A stretch of 64,000 nt of DNA from Allodiplogaster sudhausi (GCA_945643635.1 CALZFC010000057.1:1064001-1128000), one strand, 5' to 3'. Positions 22,721 through 34,010 are shown, counted from the first letter of the stretch. Translations and numbers: made by a program. The notes: generated by a model from the sequence alone, not told the origin.

Positions 22721-23360
22721 AAGTAAATCCGCAAATAAAATAATGTATTCAAAGAAAAATAAGTAATAGAGAAGTAGACTACATATGTACATGCAATAAT
22801 TTGATCCCCATTTGAAAACATTTACCCTTCGAAAGAATATGGAAACCACCGACGCCCAAAATGTTACATGCACATAGATATTCGTTAAAAGCGAATATTA
22901 TTTTTGTTGATTCTTTACTTGTTTAAGCTTAATTTCAAGAACATTAATAATTTATCTGTCTTTTTTTTGTCGTTGGTTAAAAATATTCGAGATAGAGTGT
23001 TTTTGTTCTTCTATCAGACTTGAAATAATTAATGAATTAACCGAGCTACCAGAGGAAAAGAGATTGTTGAGGGGCAAAGAATGACATGGGTTCGATCAAA
23101 GAAAGAGAGAGCCCGGTGAGAGAAAGATAGGGAACGAGAGAGAGAGAGAGAGGTAACTCACTAGAAATGGAGAAAGAGTAAAGCGAGTTTCCGTTCAGTT
23201 GGCCAATCAGCTCTGGCAGAAGACTGAGAGTCTCGAACTTGATGAAGGTGCTACCTTCTGAGATCTGAAAATAAAGGAGTGAGCGAATATATGTTCCTTC
23301 AACTCAGTTTTATTCAAGTTTTGCTTTTCGTCTCAACTTATTTACAAATTCTGACAGATA

Positions 23361-23636
23361 GAAATATGAGTACCACTGAAAATGCCATATTATCTCTTTA
23401 TATTGTGAGAAAAAGTTGTTTTAAGTGTTTTTTCTCAATCAGAAAATGCATACTTGAACACATCGGCTATATTTTCTTATAATACTAATTTTTCTTAAGA
23501 AATATGAGTACCACTGAAAATGCCATATTATCTCTTTATATTGTGAGAAAAAGTTGTTTTAAGTGTTTTTTCTCAATCAGAAAATGCATACTTGAACACA
23601 TCGGCTATATTTTCTTATAATACTAATTTTTCTTAC
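23361..23636. repeat. 138-bp perfect tandem duplication
   Basis: 23361-23498 and 23499-23636 are identical by eye (starting GAAATATGAGTACCACTGAA). The second copy ends at the splice-acceptor sequence TTTTTCTTACAG in front of the exon at 23639. The first copy ends TTTTTCTTAAGA, so the duplicated acceptor differs at one or two bases. The lack of divergence implies a very recent event. Confidence 0.9.
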
Positions 23637-23638
23637 AG

Positions 23639-23844
23639 AAACGGTATCGATTAGAGGTTCGTTTTTTCGTGTTCGTCTCCTTGAGATCTTGGCCGATGAC
23701 GTCATCGCCGTGATCACTTTCCCCGATGCCCTCAAGCGTAGTCGGCGGAGCGAGGACGCCGGGCAGAAGATCCACGGGAAGCGCGCGACATTTGAATTCC
23801 AAGGATTTAGAAAAAAAACTGATTCCATTTTCTTCAACCGGTAG
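23639..23844 (+). CDS. Candidate last exon, unknown protein
   Basis: After a strong acceptor (TTTTTCTTACAG) a 68-codon frame runs to TAG at 23842-23844. It reads TVSIRGSFFRVRLLEILADD near the start and later VIAVITFPDALKRSRRSED, with even composition, high GC3 in the middle and no repeats. It looks like the 3' coding exon of a gene whose upstream exons are not identified. No domain is recognised. The exon begins with the last two bases of a codon. Confidence 0.5.
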
Positions 23845-23999
23845 TTCTCATTCAGCGCAGCTTAACAAATAAAAATTTCATTAAAGTGAGCTGATCTGCG
23901 CCACCATTGTCGTCATATTCTCAACACGAATTGAGTAGTGGAAATGTGTCTTTTGATCTGTTCCTCACACCCGTTGCAGCTTCTCATTGTCTGATTTCC

Positions 24000-24160
24000 T
24001 TTGTCTTTCCTTGTCAATTTCTCTCCCTCTTCTTCTGGCTGTCTCTCTCTCTCATCTCACTAATTAGAGCATGATATCTTTCAAATCTCTCTCTCTCTCT
24101 AGCCATTCCTTTTCTCAATATCATTCTATTTTCTCATTCGCACTCTCTCCCGAGATCCGA
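24000..24160. repeat. CT-rich tract
   Basis: Pyrimidine-rich sequence with several TCTCTCTCTC runs, ending in TCTCTCCCGAGATCC, where the 9.5-10.6 kb foldback-arm repeat begins. Confidence 0.75.
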
Positions 24161-24359
24161 TCAGAAAATAAGTTTATTCGATGAATAAATAGATTGCAGT
24201 CAACTCAAAACCGCCGTCAGACGTTCCGATGGATCTACCCATGCGCATTTTTGGCGAGTTGCCGCTCGTTGATCAGATAGAAGAGAATTCAGCTTCTCAT
24301 AAAAGCAGCACGATTAAACAGTAGCTGCAGAATTATCTCGATAACAACAGTTCAATTCT

Positions 24360-24715
24360 AGCATGCCTTCGCATGGTTCTGAAAAATGAGAAATCGGCAA
24401 TTTTAATGAAGACAAAATATTTCCGTAAGATTAGGCTTCCGGTGAATTCCTTATTCCTTCAAAGGGTAAATGAGTTCACATGGAGATGGCTTAGTTTCTG
24501 TTTGTCTCGGACTTGAGGGTAGCAATTCATAAAAAAAATTCTGCATAGAAATTAAGTTTCAATGTTAATTTATTGGTATCAAAATTGATTTACAACAATA
24601 TTATGGTTTTTCTTTTATTGTACAATAGAATGCGACGATGAGCAGAAGAGAAGTGAAAAAGTTGAAGAAGCAACAAGAAGCAAGGAAGCTTCTCGTTTCT
24701 TCTTCAACTCATTTT
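24360..24715 (+). pseudogene. Degenerate copy of the 6.0-6.4 kb two-exon unit
   Basis: GCATGCCTTCGCATGGTTCT matches GCGTGCCTTCGCATTGTTTC at the start of the 6042 exon. The rest follows the same order (GGTTTTCGTATTCCTTCAAA-like word, then ACAACAATAT-ATG-TTTTT, then a splice acceptor and a Lys/Glu-rich end AGAAGAGAAGTGAAAAAGTT). Stops interrupt the first exon. The spacing between the two exon-like parts is similar (252 and 264 bp). Confidence 0.5.
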
Positions 24716-25084
24716 CAAGCGATGTATTCTGGAGTGACTTTCTAACTCCAATAAAAGTCAAATTTGACTTTATAGCATAATTTGGTTAAACAATTAGAGG
24801 AAATGTGTTAACTTTATGAACGAGTTGAGTTTTTTTTTCATGGCTTGGTATGTGGAAGATAAGATAGAGAGAAAGAGAGAGGGAGAGAGAGAGAACGAAG
24901 GAGAGAGACAAACAGACATACGGAAATGACTGGCATTCCGCTGATGAAGCAGAACAAGCAGAATCTGTCAATCCGAAGCGGCGGCATGAAAACTGCCATG
25001 TTGACAGTTGCGTAAAAGAAATCATGAAATAATTCATTCCGCAATATGCTACGGAACGCAAAAGAAAACCTGGGCAGACATATA

Positions 25085-25190
25085 ATAAGAGAGGGTAGGG
25101 GAGAGAGAGGGAGCGATAGAGAACGAGAGGAGAGAGAAACAAAGAGAGAGAAAGGAAGAAAGAGAGAAAGAGGAGAGAGAGGTATACTTC
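25085..25190. repeat. GA-rich tract
   Basis: Purine-rich GAGAGA/AGAGG sequence just outside the left arm of the 25.24-26.79 kb foldback; a smaller one sits at 24862-24910. Confidence 0.8.
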
Positions 25191-25237
25191 ATTGTCAACG
25201 ACTTACATACAGTCCCGCTCAACATTATTGGGTCCGA

Positions 25238-26043
25238 TATTAATAATATTAATAATATTAATAATATTAATAATATTAATATAAATAATATGAACTTTAA
25301 TAGCTCGCTGAATATGCATTTTCGTGCCATTTCCTTTGTGTGTTAGCCTATTTCGACCACGGAGAATACGACTGTGAAAACCGTTTAATAAAAGATTCAG
25401 AAATGACAGATATCTAACATTTTTTGAGTTTACTGCATTTAACACAGGCCTGGTGGTGATTTTTGCTGAGAAAAGATGTTGGCTCGAGCACCCAGGCCTA
25501 CAAACTACAAAAACAAAAAATTTTTTGGAACGCTTCTAGCTTTTTCTGATCTTGTTCTTTTGTTTTGTTTGAGTTTCTCATTTAGTTTATGTGTAAACGA
25601 TAAGAAAATTCAAAGAGAGAACCCAGGACCTCATGACTCCCAGTCAAACGCTTCCGTAATACACTACAGACGCTGGGATCGAAACGAGGATACCTTTCTT
25701 TTGACAGCGATGACTGCTTCCCAATGCCTCACCATTACCAGGCTGATGGTGAGGCTAGGGAATATCGTTATTAGACCAACGATTTCTTCTCATGGTCAAA
25801 TCAGTTAGCAGCACCTGTACGTTCCTTCGTCTCTCTCTCTCTCTCTTTCTCTTTCTCTCTCTCTCTGTCTCTCACTCTCTCTCTGTCTCTGTCTCTCTCT
25901 CTCTCTCTCGCTGTTTCTCTATCCACCGCTCTCATTTTCTCTTTCTCTTTCATCAACTTATAAGCAGTGTTGCATACGAATAAAAATACAAGTAGTAAAA
26001 ATACTTTTGAGGAAGATTAAGAGTGGAAGAGAGAGAGAGAGAA

Positions 26044-26091
<48 letters not shown>

Positions 26092-26788
26092 ACCGGTGGA
26101 GAGAGAAACAGAGAGATAGAGAAACAGAGAAACAGAGAGAGAGAGAGAGGGAGAGAGAGAGAGAGAGCGAGAGAGAGGGACACACACGAAAGAACGTGCA
26201 TGTGCTGTTAACTGATCTGATTGTGAGAAGAAATCTAATAACGATATTCCCTAGCCTCACCATCAGCCTGGCATTGGGAAGCAGTCATCGCTGTCAAAAG
26301 AAAGGTATCTTCATTTCGATCCCAGCGTCTGTAGTGTATTGCGGATGCGTTTGACTGGGAGTCATGAGGTCCTGGGTTCGATGCCCGGTGGAGAAAAAAT
26401 TTTTGCCTCCCACTAGAGAAAATCTCTCGTTGAATTTTCTTATCGTTTACACATAAACTAAATGAGAAACTCAAACAAAACAAAAGAACAAGAACAGAAA
26501 AAGCTAGAAGCGTTCCAAATTTTTTTTTGTTTTTGTAGTTTGTAGGCCTGGCTGCTCGAGCCAACATCTTTTCTCAACAAAAATCACCACCAGGCCTGTG
26601 TTAAATGCAGTAAACTCAAAAAATGTTAGATATCTGTCATTTCTGAATCTTTTCTTAAACGGTTTTCACAGTCGTATTCTCCGTGGTCGAAATAGGTTAA
26701 CACACAAAGGAAATGGCACGAAAATGCTTATTCAGCGAGCTATTCCAGTTCATATTATTTATATTAATATTATTAATATTATTAATAA
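25238..26788. mobile_element. Foldback element with tRNA-like arms
   Basis: The left arm (about 25238-25835) and right arm (about 26188-26788) are inverted copies. They share TAATATTAATAATATTAATA at the tips, ACCTGGTGGTGATTTTTGC-type and TTGGCTCGAGC words, and CCTAGCCTCACCATCAGCCT near the inner ends. The centre is a CT tract (25820-25950) and then a GA tract (26020-26190), which also pair. Each arm carries a tRNA-like unit. No coding frame for a transposase is present. Confidence 0.8.
26325..26398 (+). ncRNA. tRNA-derived (SINE-like) sequence in right arm
   Basis: GCGTCTGTAGTGTATTGCGG continues to GACTGGGAGTCATGAGGTCC and GGGTTCGATGCCCGG. The last is a perfect box B within a five-pair T-arm, and the middle resembles a tRNA anticodon arm with the GGGAGTC-type loop common in tRNA-derived SINEs. 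Box A is weak. The opposite copy, on the minus strand of the left arm (25618-25680), has lost part of box B. Confidence 0.6.
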
Positions 26789-26884
26789 AAAAAAAAGGAG
26801 AAAAACAAAACAAAGAAATTATGTTAATGTGTTGGCATAAAAGGGTGCGAGTGGATCATAGCGAGTTGGTTGCGATAATTTGCT

Positions 26885-27430
26885 GTGGTAGACAGAGAGA
26901 AAGAGAGAGATAGAGTCAGAGCGAGTGAGAGAGAGAGCGCGAGAGAATCAACAGAGTTGTTTCAAAAGTTGTTTTTAAGGGTCTCCTGACCATGAGAGAT
27001 ATTCGGAATTTTAACGTTGTAAGAGGCCATTGAAGCCAGAGACGGTGGTTAGCTATACATTTTGATTGTAATATACAATTGGTACGCCGAGAAGTTGATT
27101 GTGAACTTCTATGAACTTCTAGCCACTCGAGTTGAAATTGATGATTTATAAGAATAATATTAATGAGAAGAAAATAGTTGAATACTTCGTAATGTTGCTC
27201 GTAATGCATATTTTTTATATTTCACTGCTGTGGCTTCTACTGGATTTATATAATTTTTTTTCTTTTTGGATAATGTGCCGAGAGATGGAGATGATGAGAG
27301 AGAGAGCCATAAAGGCAGAGAAAAACTAAGAGCAGTCGAGATGCTGCTAGAAAGATGACTTAGAAGCTAGAAATAGAAAAGACAACTGGTCAATATTGTG
27401 CCTGGTGGCTTGCATGCCATCTAGGTGCTC
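26885..27430. repeat. GA tract and dispersed repeat segment
   Basis: GA tract at 26890-26945. 27060-27120 shares TGATTGTAATATACAATTGG with the long direct repeat at 13.85 and 15.45 kb. 27340-27545 holds the GAGATGCTGCTAGA...GCCTGGTGG dispersed unit. No gene. Confidence 0.6.
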
Positions 27431-27678
27431 ATAATTTAATGGCTCTTTGAGATTCGTATTCAAATGTCTCCTTCATCAGCTACTCTCACATTTTAAAGGT
27501 AACTTTCGTTATTATAATAACACTCATTTTCATATAGGTAATACTAATTGTATAACGATGTAATGAATATAATTAAATTAATAAATTAATAATTAAATTA
27601 ATAATATTAATTAATATATAGACTAAGAGCGAGCTTCGAACCATGAAAGAGAGCGAGATATGGAGAGATAATGGAGAG

Positions 27679-27989
27679 TGTTGAGTAGATATGTAAATAT
27701 CTACTCATGTTAATATGTACTATGTACATTTGTGTATGGACTCTATGAGTAATGTTACATTATACTCGTCTACGTGAGTCGCCAGCTTGGAATAGCATTT
27801 AAACCCCCGGCTGGTATCTTCAGCGTCAATTCCTTCTCCTCCACTTCTGCCTTCTCGTGAGCCCTCGTTCGGTCGACCTTCCTCCTTTCTCTCTCTCATT
27901 CCCTCTCCTCTCGCAATAAACCCTTGTCCCGCTCTTCGCCTCGTCTTCCCACATTCTATTCCCTGTCCCCTCTGGCGGAGGACACAACA
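27679..27989 (+). repeat. 5' LTR
   Basis: 311 bp, starting TG and ending CA, with the first 95 bp shared with the 3' LTR at 29151-29245. The last third is GC-rich and pyrimidine-rich. Confidence 0.75.
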
Positions 27990-28098
27990 ATTGGCGATCA
28001 GGATCTCAAGAACTCGTGCGGCGGCCGATTCCCTGCCTGCGGTGGATCGTTCGCGTGTGGCTATTTCTGTTTTTGGCCGGCTTCTTTCCATTTGCCCA

Positions 28099-28203
28099 TC
28101 CAGTTAAAAGAGGCTGTGTGCCCACCCAGTTAAAAGAGGCTGTGTGGCCACCCAGTTAAAAGAGGCTGTGTGCCCACCCTGTTTAAAAGAGGCTGCGTGC
28201 CCA
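28099..28203 (+). repeat. 26-bp tandem repeat in retroelement leader
   Basis: Four copies of a 26-bp unit around CAGTTAAAAGAGGCTGTGTG, starting near 28101, 28127, 28153 and 28179, with the last copy slightly diverged. They lie in the untranslated leader between the primer-binding site and the gag frame. Confidence 0.85.
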
Positions 28204-28358
28204 AGCTTTTTCAGGTTTCTGGTGTTCTGGAGTTTGGCGAAGGTAGCCAACGGGCTGAAGACGTTGAAGTGAAAGCGAACGAGCTCGAAGACGATTGAAG
28301 TGAAGACTTGTGAGCTGTCAGTAGCTGAGCGGCAAGGGGTTGAACCCCGATCTACAGT

Positions 28359-29020
28359 AGCTGAAGAAGCCTTGCTTCCGCTGTGGTGGTTCGCACGCGC
28401 AAGAAAACTGCAAGTTCAAGGAGAGGAAATGTTACGGTTGTGGCAAGATTGGCCATATGCGCTCGGTTTGTCGGAGCGAGGATGCTCACAGCGACACTTC
28501 GTGGAACGAGCGTAAGAAGAGAAGAAGTAACGACGACGATGACGACGACTCGTCGTGGAACGAACGTGTGAAGGAAAGCACGAGGATGAACACAGTAGCT
28601 GTCAACTCGGTGCAGAACAAGTCATTCGATGTGACAGTGTTGATGGAAGGAGCCAAAGTCACCATGCAGGTAGACACCGGTGCAGACATCACACTGATTT
28701 CGAAGTCAACGTGGAAGAGCATTGGCTAGCCCAAGTACAAGAAGACGGACTGCAAGCCAGTCAGCGCTTGTGGCCAGAAGCTAGCTCTCATTGGATGCTT
28801 TCATGCAAAGATCCAGTACGGACGCAAAAGTGCCAAGGGACCTGTCTACGTGACAGAAGCGCCACTGATGCTGCTCGGCAAGGACTTCATCTCGAAGCTG
28901 AAGATGATCAAACTGGAGAGAATCAATCAGACTGGAACATCTGTCGTCCACGTCAACAGAATTCTCAGCACGCCGATCACTCACAAGGAAGTTGGCAAGA
29001 GCGAGATCCCTACCGTGTGA
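28359..29020 (+). pseudogene. gag zinc knuckles plus retroviral-type aspartic protease
   Basis: One frame (codons starting at positions such as 28373 and 28430) holds two CCHC knuckles: C-x2-C-x3-H-x4-C at 28373 and CYGCGKIGHMRSVC (C-x2-C-x4-H-x4-C) at 28430. They are followed by an Asp/Lys linker. The protease active site VDTGADITLIS is at about 28670-28703, and the flap-like MLLGKDFI segment is near 28870-28893. In-frame stops break it: TAG at 28356, TAG at 28727 inside the protease and TGA near 29018. It processed and packaged element RNA in the ancestor; this copy is dead. No reverse transcriptase follows. Confidence 0.75.
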
Positions 29021-29150
29021 CTTGACTACCCTGGTCACTGCGACCTCAGCAGCTGAAGTCGAACACCTCGCAGAAGAGTTATAAGTAACTCTCGACGCCC
29101 ACTACTATTGTTTTGTAAGATTGAAGGGACTTTCAATCTTAGTGTGAAGG

Positions 29151-29245
29151 TGTTGAGTAGATATGTAAATATCTACTCATGTTAATATGTACTATGTACA
29201 TTTGTGTATGGACTCTATGAGTCCTGTTACATAATACTCGTCTAG
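29151..29245 (+). repeat. 3' LTR, truncated
   Basis: Matches the first 95 bp of the 5' LTR with few differences (GAGTCCTGTTAC against GAGTAATGTTAC), then ends abruptly at CTCGTCTA. A purine-rich GTGTGAAGG just before it could be the remnant polypurine tract. Confidence 0.75.
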
Positions 29246-29525
29246 AGTTGAACGAAAAATGTTGAAACATTTCAAAATCACATCAAAGTGGGGGAGCCAG
29301 AATTGTCTGGCTCCACAACTGCGCTACACACGACAAGTGCTTGACTTGTAAAATAGATATTGTTGCGAAAAACTTTTGCTGCCAATGAAAATATAACATA
29401 CTTTATTCGTTTGTGTGCCTCTCATAACGTTGCTATTTCCATGCAAATGCATTTATCCTTTGAAGGAAAATGGAAAAAACCGACACCCAAAAAATTACGG
29501 GCACATACATAGATATTAATTAGAA

Positions 29526-29582
29526 GAGCAGCGGCACTGCTGGCGTTAGTTCTTATGGTGAGATTAGCACTATCAACATGGG
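29526..29582. repeat. Short dispersed repeat shared with channel-gene intron
   Basis: GAGCAGCGGCACTGCTGGCG continuing to ATCAACATGG matches, in inverted orientation, 38764-38820 in the DEG/ENaC gene, where it starts exactly at a splice donor. About 55 bp with a few differences. Confidence 0.7.
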
Positions 29583-29809
29583 CAAATGAATGGTGCATAG
29601 GGGTCAGTAAAGACTGTATAGAAATGGTATTTTATATAATGATAGAACGATGTTCGAGTATTTTTGGGATTAGATCTTTTATAATAACAGCGATAAAATG
29701 AATAATAGTTGTGTGCTATCTATATTTTTTCCTTTGTATGACTACTTCTCAAAACTGCTGTGACTTCTACTTGTTTTAATATGACTTATTTTTCTTCTGC
29801 AAAGGTGAT

Positions 29810-29920
29810 AAGAGATGGAGAGAAAGACAGCGAAAAAGAAAGCAGGAAAGAAGAAAGACAGAGAGAGAGAGGCAGACAGACGGAGAAAAAGATAGCGAGG
29901 GAGTGAGAGAAAGAGTCATA
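29810..29920. repeat. GA-rich tract
   Basis: Purine-rich sequence (GAGAAAGACAG, GAGAGAGAGGC). The 76-codon minus frame over it is a low-complexity artefact. Confidence 0.75.
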
Positions 29921-30229
29921 ATGCTGAAAAATCCAGAGAACACTGTGATATGCTGCTCTGTTACTGTTTTGACTTCAATTGATAAATAGCATAATTTAGT
30001 CTTCAAATATAAAATGTTTTGTTTATGAATTGGATTAATACTTCATAAGCGAATGCAAGCAAAGTCACTTCAACGTGAACACATTTATCCTTTGAACGAA
30101 TATGGAAAGTACCGTCTGAAAAAAAATTCACATTAGAAATACGATGCCTTCAAAGCACATTAATTAAATAATTTCAGAAACAAACAGTAGACACGCCACC
30201 GCGAGCACAGTCACATATTTTACGAAGAC

Positions 30230-30960
30230 GCGCAATACATATCTTCCACTCTTACAAACGTGTTATTTCAAATCTTCCGTAACATTTACATGCAGGCATC
30301 CAAATGCGCAACATTGGGCACCATTCAAGGCCAAAAAAGTTTTTTTTTAGCCAGAAATCGCAACCTTAGTACACCAATTCAATTCATCGCTGACTCCTCC
30401 AAATACACCATTTCAACTTTTCACGTTCTTTAATAATCAGGCATTCAAATATGCAACGATTGGCGCCTGACTTATCACAAAACACGTTTCCTGTTGCTTT
30501 GCCAGAATTAACACTACCATTTCTCCTTTTTACGCAGGCGTCCAAATGATAAACGAGGGGCGCCAGCCTGGACACGAGCGACAAATTAAGTGAGAGCAGG
30601 TCATTTAGTAATACCGTCTCACTCTTCGCTCCTCCCAGCATGCCATATACTGATTTCCATGTGGATTGCGAATGGGCTTCAACTAGTAAATTTAACAAAA
30701 TATTCTGTTTTATATAACAATGCCAGACTTTTCAACTCTTCCGAACATCGTGCTTCAGCTTTTCACGCTCATTTATATTCAGTTTTCCATATGGGTAACG
30801 ATGGAAGCTAGAGTGGAGGCCTGACACAAGCTTGTATCAAAACACGCCATTTCAATAACTCTGCCGCACCGTTGCCTCTTCCAAGCATGCTTTAGCTACT
30901 TTTAATGTTTTTTTTATATGCATGCGTCCACATTTAAGGCGATGATACGTACAAAATTCG
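30230..30960. repeat. Degenerate tandem array, about 100-140 bp units
   Basis: Variants of CAGGCATTCAAATATGCAAC and GGCGCCTGAC-like words recur near 30292, 30435, 30533, 30645, 30780 and 30915. They alternate with TTTCAACTTTTCACGTTCTT-like words (30409, 30757). Copies are strongly diverged. No gene. Confidence 0.5.
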
Positions 30961-31359
30961 GCCACAAATTCACCATTGTTCTATGTATATACAATCGACA
31001 AGTCTCCTACTCATACCCGTTCTCTGCCTCCCACTCCCTCGCTTTCTCTCTGTATTATATTTGTCTCAGAAACATTTAACAAGCTCGCATAATTCGAATT
31101 GTTCTGTAGAACAGTCACACAAACGAATAGAAGTTCTTAAATAACCTCGGTTATTCACAACAAATTGTGCACTTATGAGGACACGCGGTTTTCGCCCAGT
31201 GTCCGAGCATATAAGAAAGGCGAAGGCTGATATGGGCGATTGTATCCATGGCTGACGCTCGAATAAAAGGGAAAAAACCAAACAATTTTCAACATTCAAT
31301 GAGAACAAATAGCAACGGGAATTGGGCATTTCAACAGGTGTGAGGAATTCAAAGTGATT

Positions 31360-31407
31360 TGCAGAGAGAGAGAGAAAAAAGAGAGAGAGATAGAGAGAGA
31401 TATAAAG

Positions 31408-31450
<43 letters not shown>

Positions 31451-31463
31451 TATTGAGGGAGAA

Positions 31464-31494
<31 letters not shown>

Positions 31495-31500
31495 TCAGTG
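31360..31500. repeat. GA / TA / GA microsatellite
   Basis: GA-rich sequence, then (TA)n at about 31411-31448, then GA-rich again. Confidence 0.9.
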
Positions 31501-31519
31501 AAATAGAATGATAGTGAGA

Positions 31520-33590
31520 CTTGGAGTGACGAGAGAAATTCTGGCAGAGGATGCCACTCTCGCCCCCGGCGATTCCTCAGATCGCCCTGATTGTGAGATG
31601 CGCGACGAACGAGTTTCTGTTGAGTATCATCGCTGCCTCTAATTTTTTTGTTTTTTTTTCTGCCAATTTTTTTTCCTTTAATGTCTAAGAATTCATCGAA
31701 GTAATCCCGAAAAAATTGTAAACATTACTCCCGATACACAACTCCCATTTACGGCTACCCTCACTATCTTTTTCTTACTATAAAGCCGAATTATTCAGTT
31801 GAATTATTACAGTTCGCAAGTTCAGTTCTCAAGGTTTAATCAATTGTATTCAAAGCGTTCGAAAGAAGTGAATAATCCGTAATAATGTCCTCCCCTCCGG
31901 CTCTTCCTTCACAGACTTGCCTTTTGATCTACTCATTCGAATTGTTGGCGAGCTACCGTTCGCAGAACCGCTTGAAAACTGAAGCAACGGAGATTTTAGA
32001 CATTTATAATCAATAATAATATTATATATATATATACATATATACAATGTCTTGTGTCGTTGACATCAATAATAAAAAAATTATGATTGTGTAGTACATA
32101 TTTTATGCTATAATTGAAGAGAAATGTTCTATGAAGACGAGATGCTGCTAGAGAAGTGAGATGAGAGCAGGAAATGGAAATGACATACGGTCAAGATTAT
32201 GCCTGGTGGATTACATGGCATCTCGAAGGTCATAATAAAGTCGCGAAACGCCGATTCGATGTTAACGCGATTCTCGATTTAAACTTTATTGTTACGCACG
32301 AGTCAGAGCTGAAAATCGGCGAATTGCCAGGAGGACAGAAATGATATAAATATTATGCAACAATAAGAAATGAAATGTGCTTATTGTTAGAGGATATTGA
32401 AGAAAGAGCCGGTGGTTTGCAAATCATTTTGATGGCCATATAGAAATTGTAGGGTTAAATCATGCCGTGAGAACTGCTACGACTAGAACATTAATAATAG
32501 GAGTACGATAAAAGAATAATAATTGTGAGCAACATCTTTTTATATTCCTGTTTATGAATATTGTTTGTGTTTGACAACTAATATGTCGACTTGTTGTGAT
32601 CTGTCTGTTTTTTTTCGTATTGTTACCGGTAGTCCGAAATACCCAAACAAGAAATAAGAGAATAGATCAAATTCATCATAAATATTTTTAAATGAATGTT
32701 CAGAGAAGACAATGAGATTCTTCTTGAAGTAATTGACCGGTGGATTGCATTCCATCTCGGTAGTCATAATTAAACGGTCCAGTAGCAACACCGATACTCC
32801 GAAGCTCTAACATTCCTCTTACATTTTAAAATCTTCGTATTATAGGCATATTCAGTTTCGGTGAAAATACAAATGGTAAGTCTAAGGGGAATTTTAAAAA
32901 AATTTGAAAAAAGGAAGGAGTAACCTGAGCGTCTCGATGAGTCATAGCTTTTATAGAAGAGCTCTTGAAAGCACGAGTTTCCCTGTTCTAGACTGTTTGG
33001 GTGGTAGTACCCCCTTGGGAAGGCCACTGCAAAATAGTACCCCTCCCTCTAATATTACTGGCATTATTACAATGATTACTTCTAATTGTTACCAAAAGTA
33101 AAGTCGCGGCGCGAAACGCCTGCAACTCCCTGCTCTGCGCTTCCCTCGTAGCCCCCACTTGAGCATCGCGAACCACCTAATTCCCATTGAATTGTATTCC
33201 TATTCATACAGAAAAATATGGGCTAAATAGATTGAGTTTTAGAACTTTAAAATTCTACTTCCTTATTTTCCACCTCTTATTTTTCTAGACAGCCGAAACC
33301 CTGAATTCTACCCCATAGGAGATATGAATTTAATTATTCAATTATTTGTCCTGTTATTATCATTACACATATTATTAACACTATTACAATTATTATTACA
33401 ATCATTCGTCTAAAGTTGACGTGCGGAGCGCAGCAGAACGACAAAAACTTCATGCTCTGCTAGTATATGCGCGCTTGAGCATCATGAACCACCTGGTTCT
33501 TAGTGGCCATTTTTTTACGTATAAAAAAGAAGGATAAGAATGAAGTATGACTGAGCTGTGTTTTTCCGTCATTTACTTGTGTCGTTCAGG
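31520..33590. other. Dispersed repeats, no gene recognised
   Basis: 31551-31640 is a GC-rich block after GGCAGAG with an open frame encoding a hydrophobic stretch (IALIVRCATNEFLLSIIAAS); it might be an exon but is unsupported. 31800-31960 is a foldback-arm relic. 32130-32225 and 32730-32880 carry the GGTGGATTACATGGCATCTC-type dispersed unit. The remainder is AT-rich. Confidence 0.4.
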
Positions 33591-33599
33591 AACAAATGG

Positions 33600-34010
33600 T
33601 CTGCGTCCTTTTCTTCTCTCTCGCTGTCTCTCTTCTCTCTTTCGGTCTCTCTTTCTCTCTCTCTCTCACTAGCTCTCTTTCTCTGTCTCTCACTTTCAAT
33701 CACTCTCTTTCTCTCTACTCTCTTTCTCTCCACCTCTCCCTCCCTCACCCTTATACATATATCCATAATTGGTTACAACATACAACTCTCAGATGTCATT
33801 AAAATTAAGCGAAATCACGTGTTTGCTCACGGATCTATTTTGAAAGAGTTCTGGATCTGAGATGTACTCCGTTAAGGAGGAAATGACCATGTTTCAATGA
33901 TTGTAAAAAGGATCTGCAATGGCTGATTGATGGAAATGTTGAGTGCGATTCCTCCCTTCTTTTCCTCTACCTCTCTTTATCTCTCTCTATCTCTTTCCTT
34001 TCAGATTGTT
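33600..34010. repeat. CT-rich tracts
   Basis: Polypyrimidine at 33605-33750 and 33950-34005. Frames across it read as Ser/Leu repeats. Confidence 0.85.

Larger units (their letters stand above)
27679..29253 (+). mobile_element. Non-autonomous LTR retrotransposon (degenerate)
   Basis: The 5' LTR is 27679-27989 (TGTTGAGTAG...GACACAACA), followed at once by a primer-binding-type sequence TTGGCGATCAGGATCTC. The 3' LTR begins at 29151 with the same TGTTGAGTAGATATGTAAAT and breaks off near 29245, so it is truncated. The internal part is only about 1.16 kb and encodes gag zinc knuckles and an aspartic protease. Reverse transcriptase, RNase H and integrase are absent. The layout is Ty3/Gypsy-like by inference from the PBS and the two-knuckle gag. 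Confidence 0.8.

Noticed and set aside
28356..29040. Functional retroelement polyprotein
   Set aside because: In-frame stops at 28356, 28727 and near 29018 and the absence of reverse transcriptase show a dead copy.
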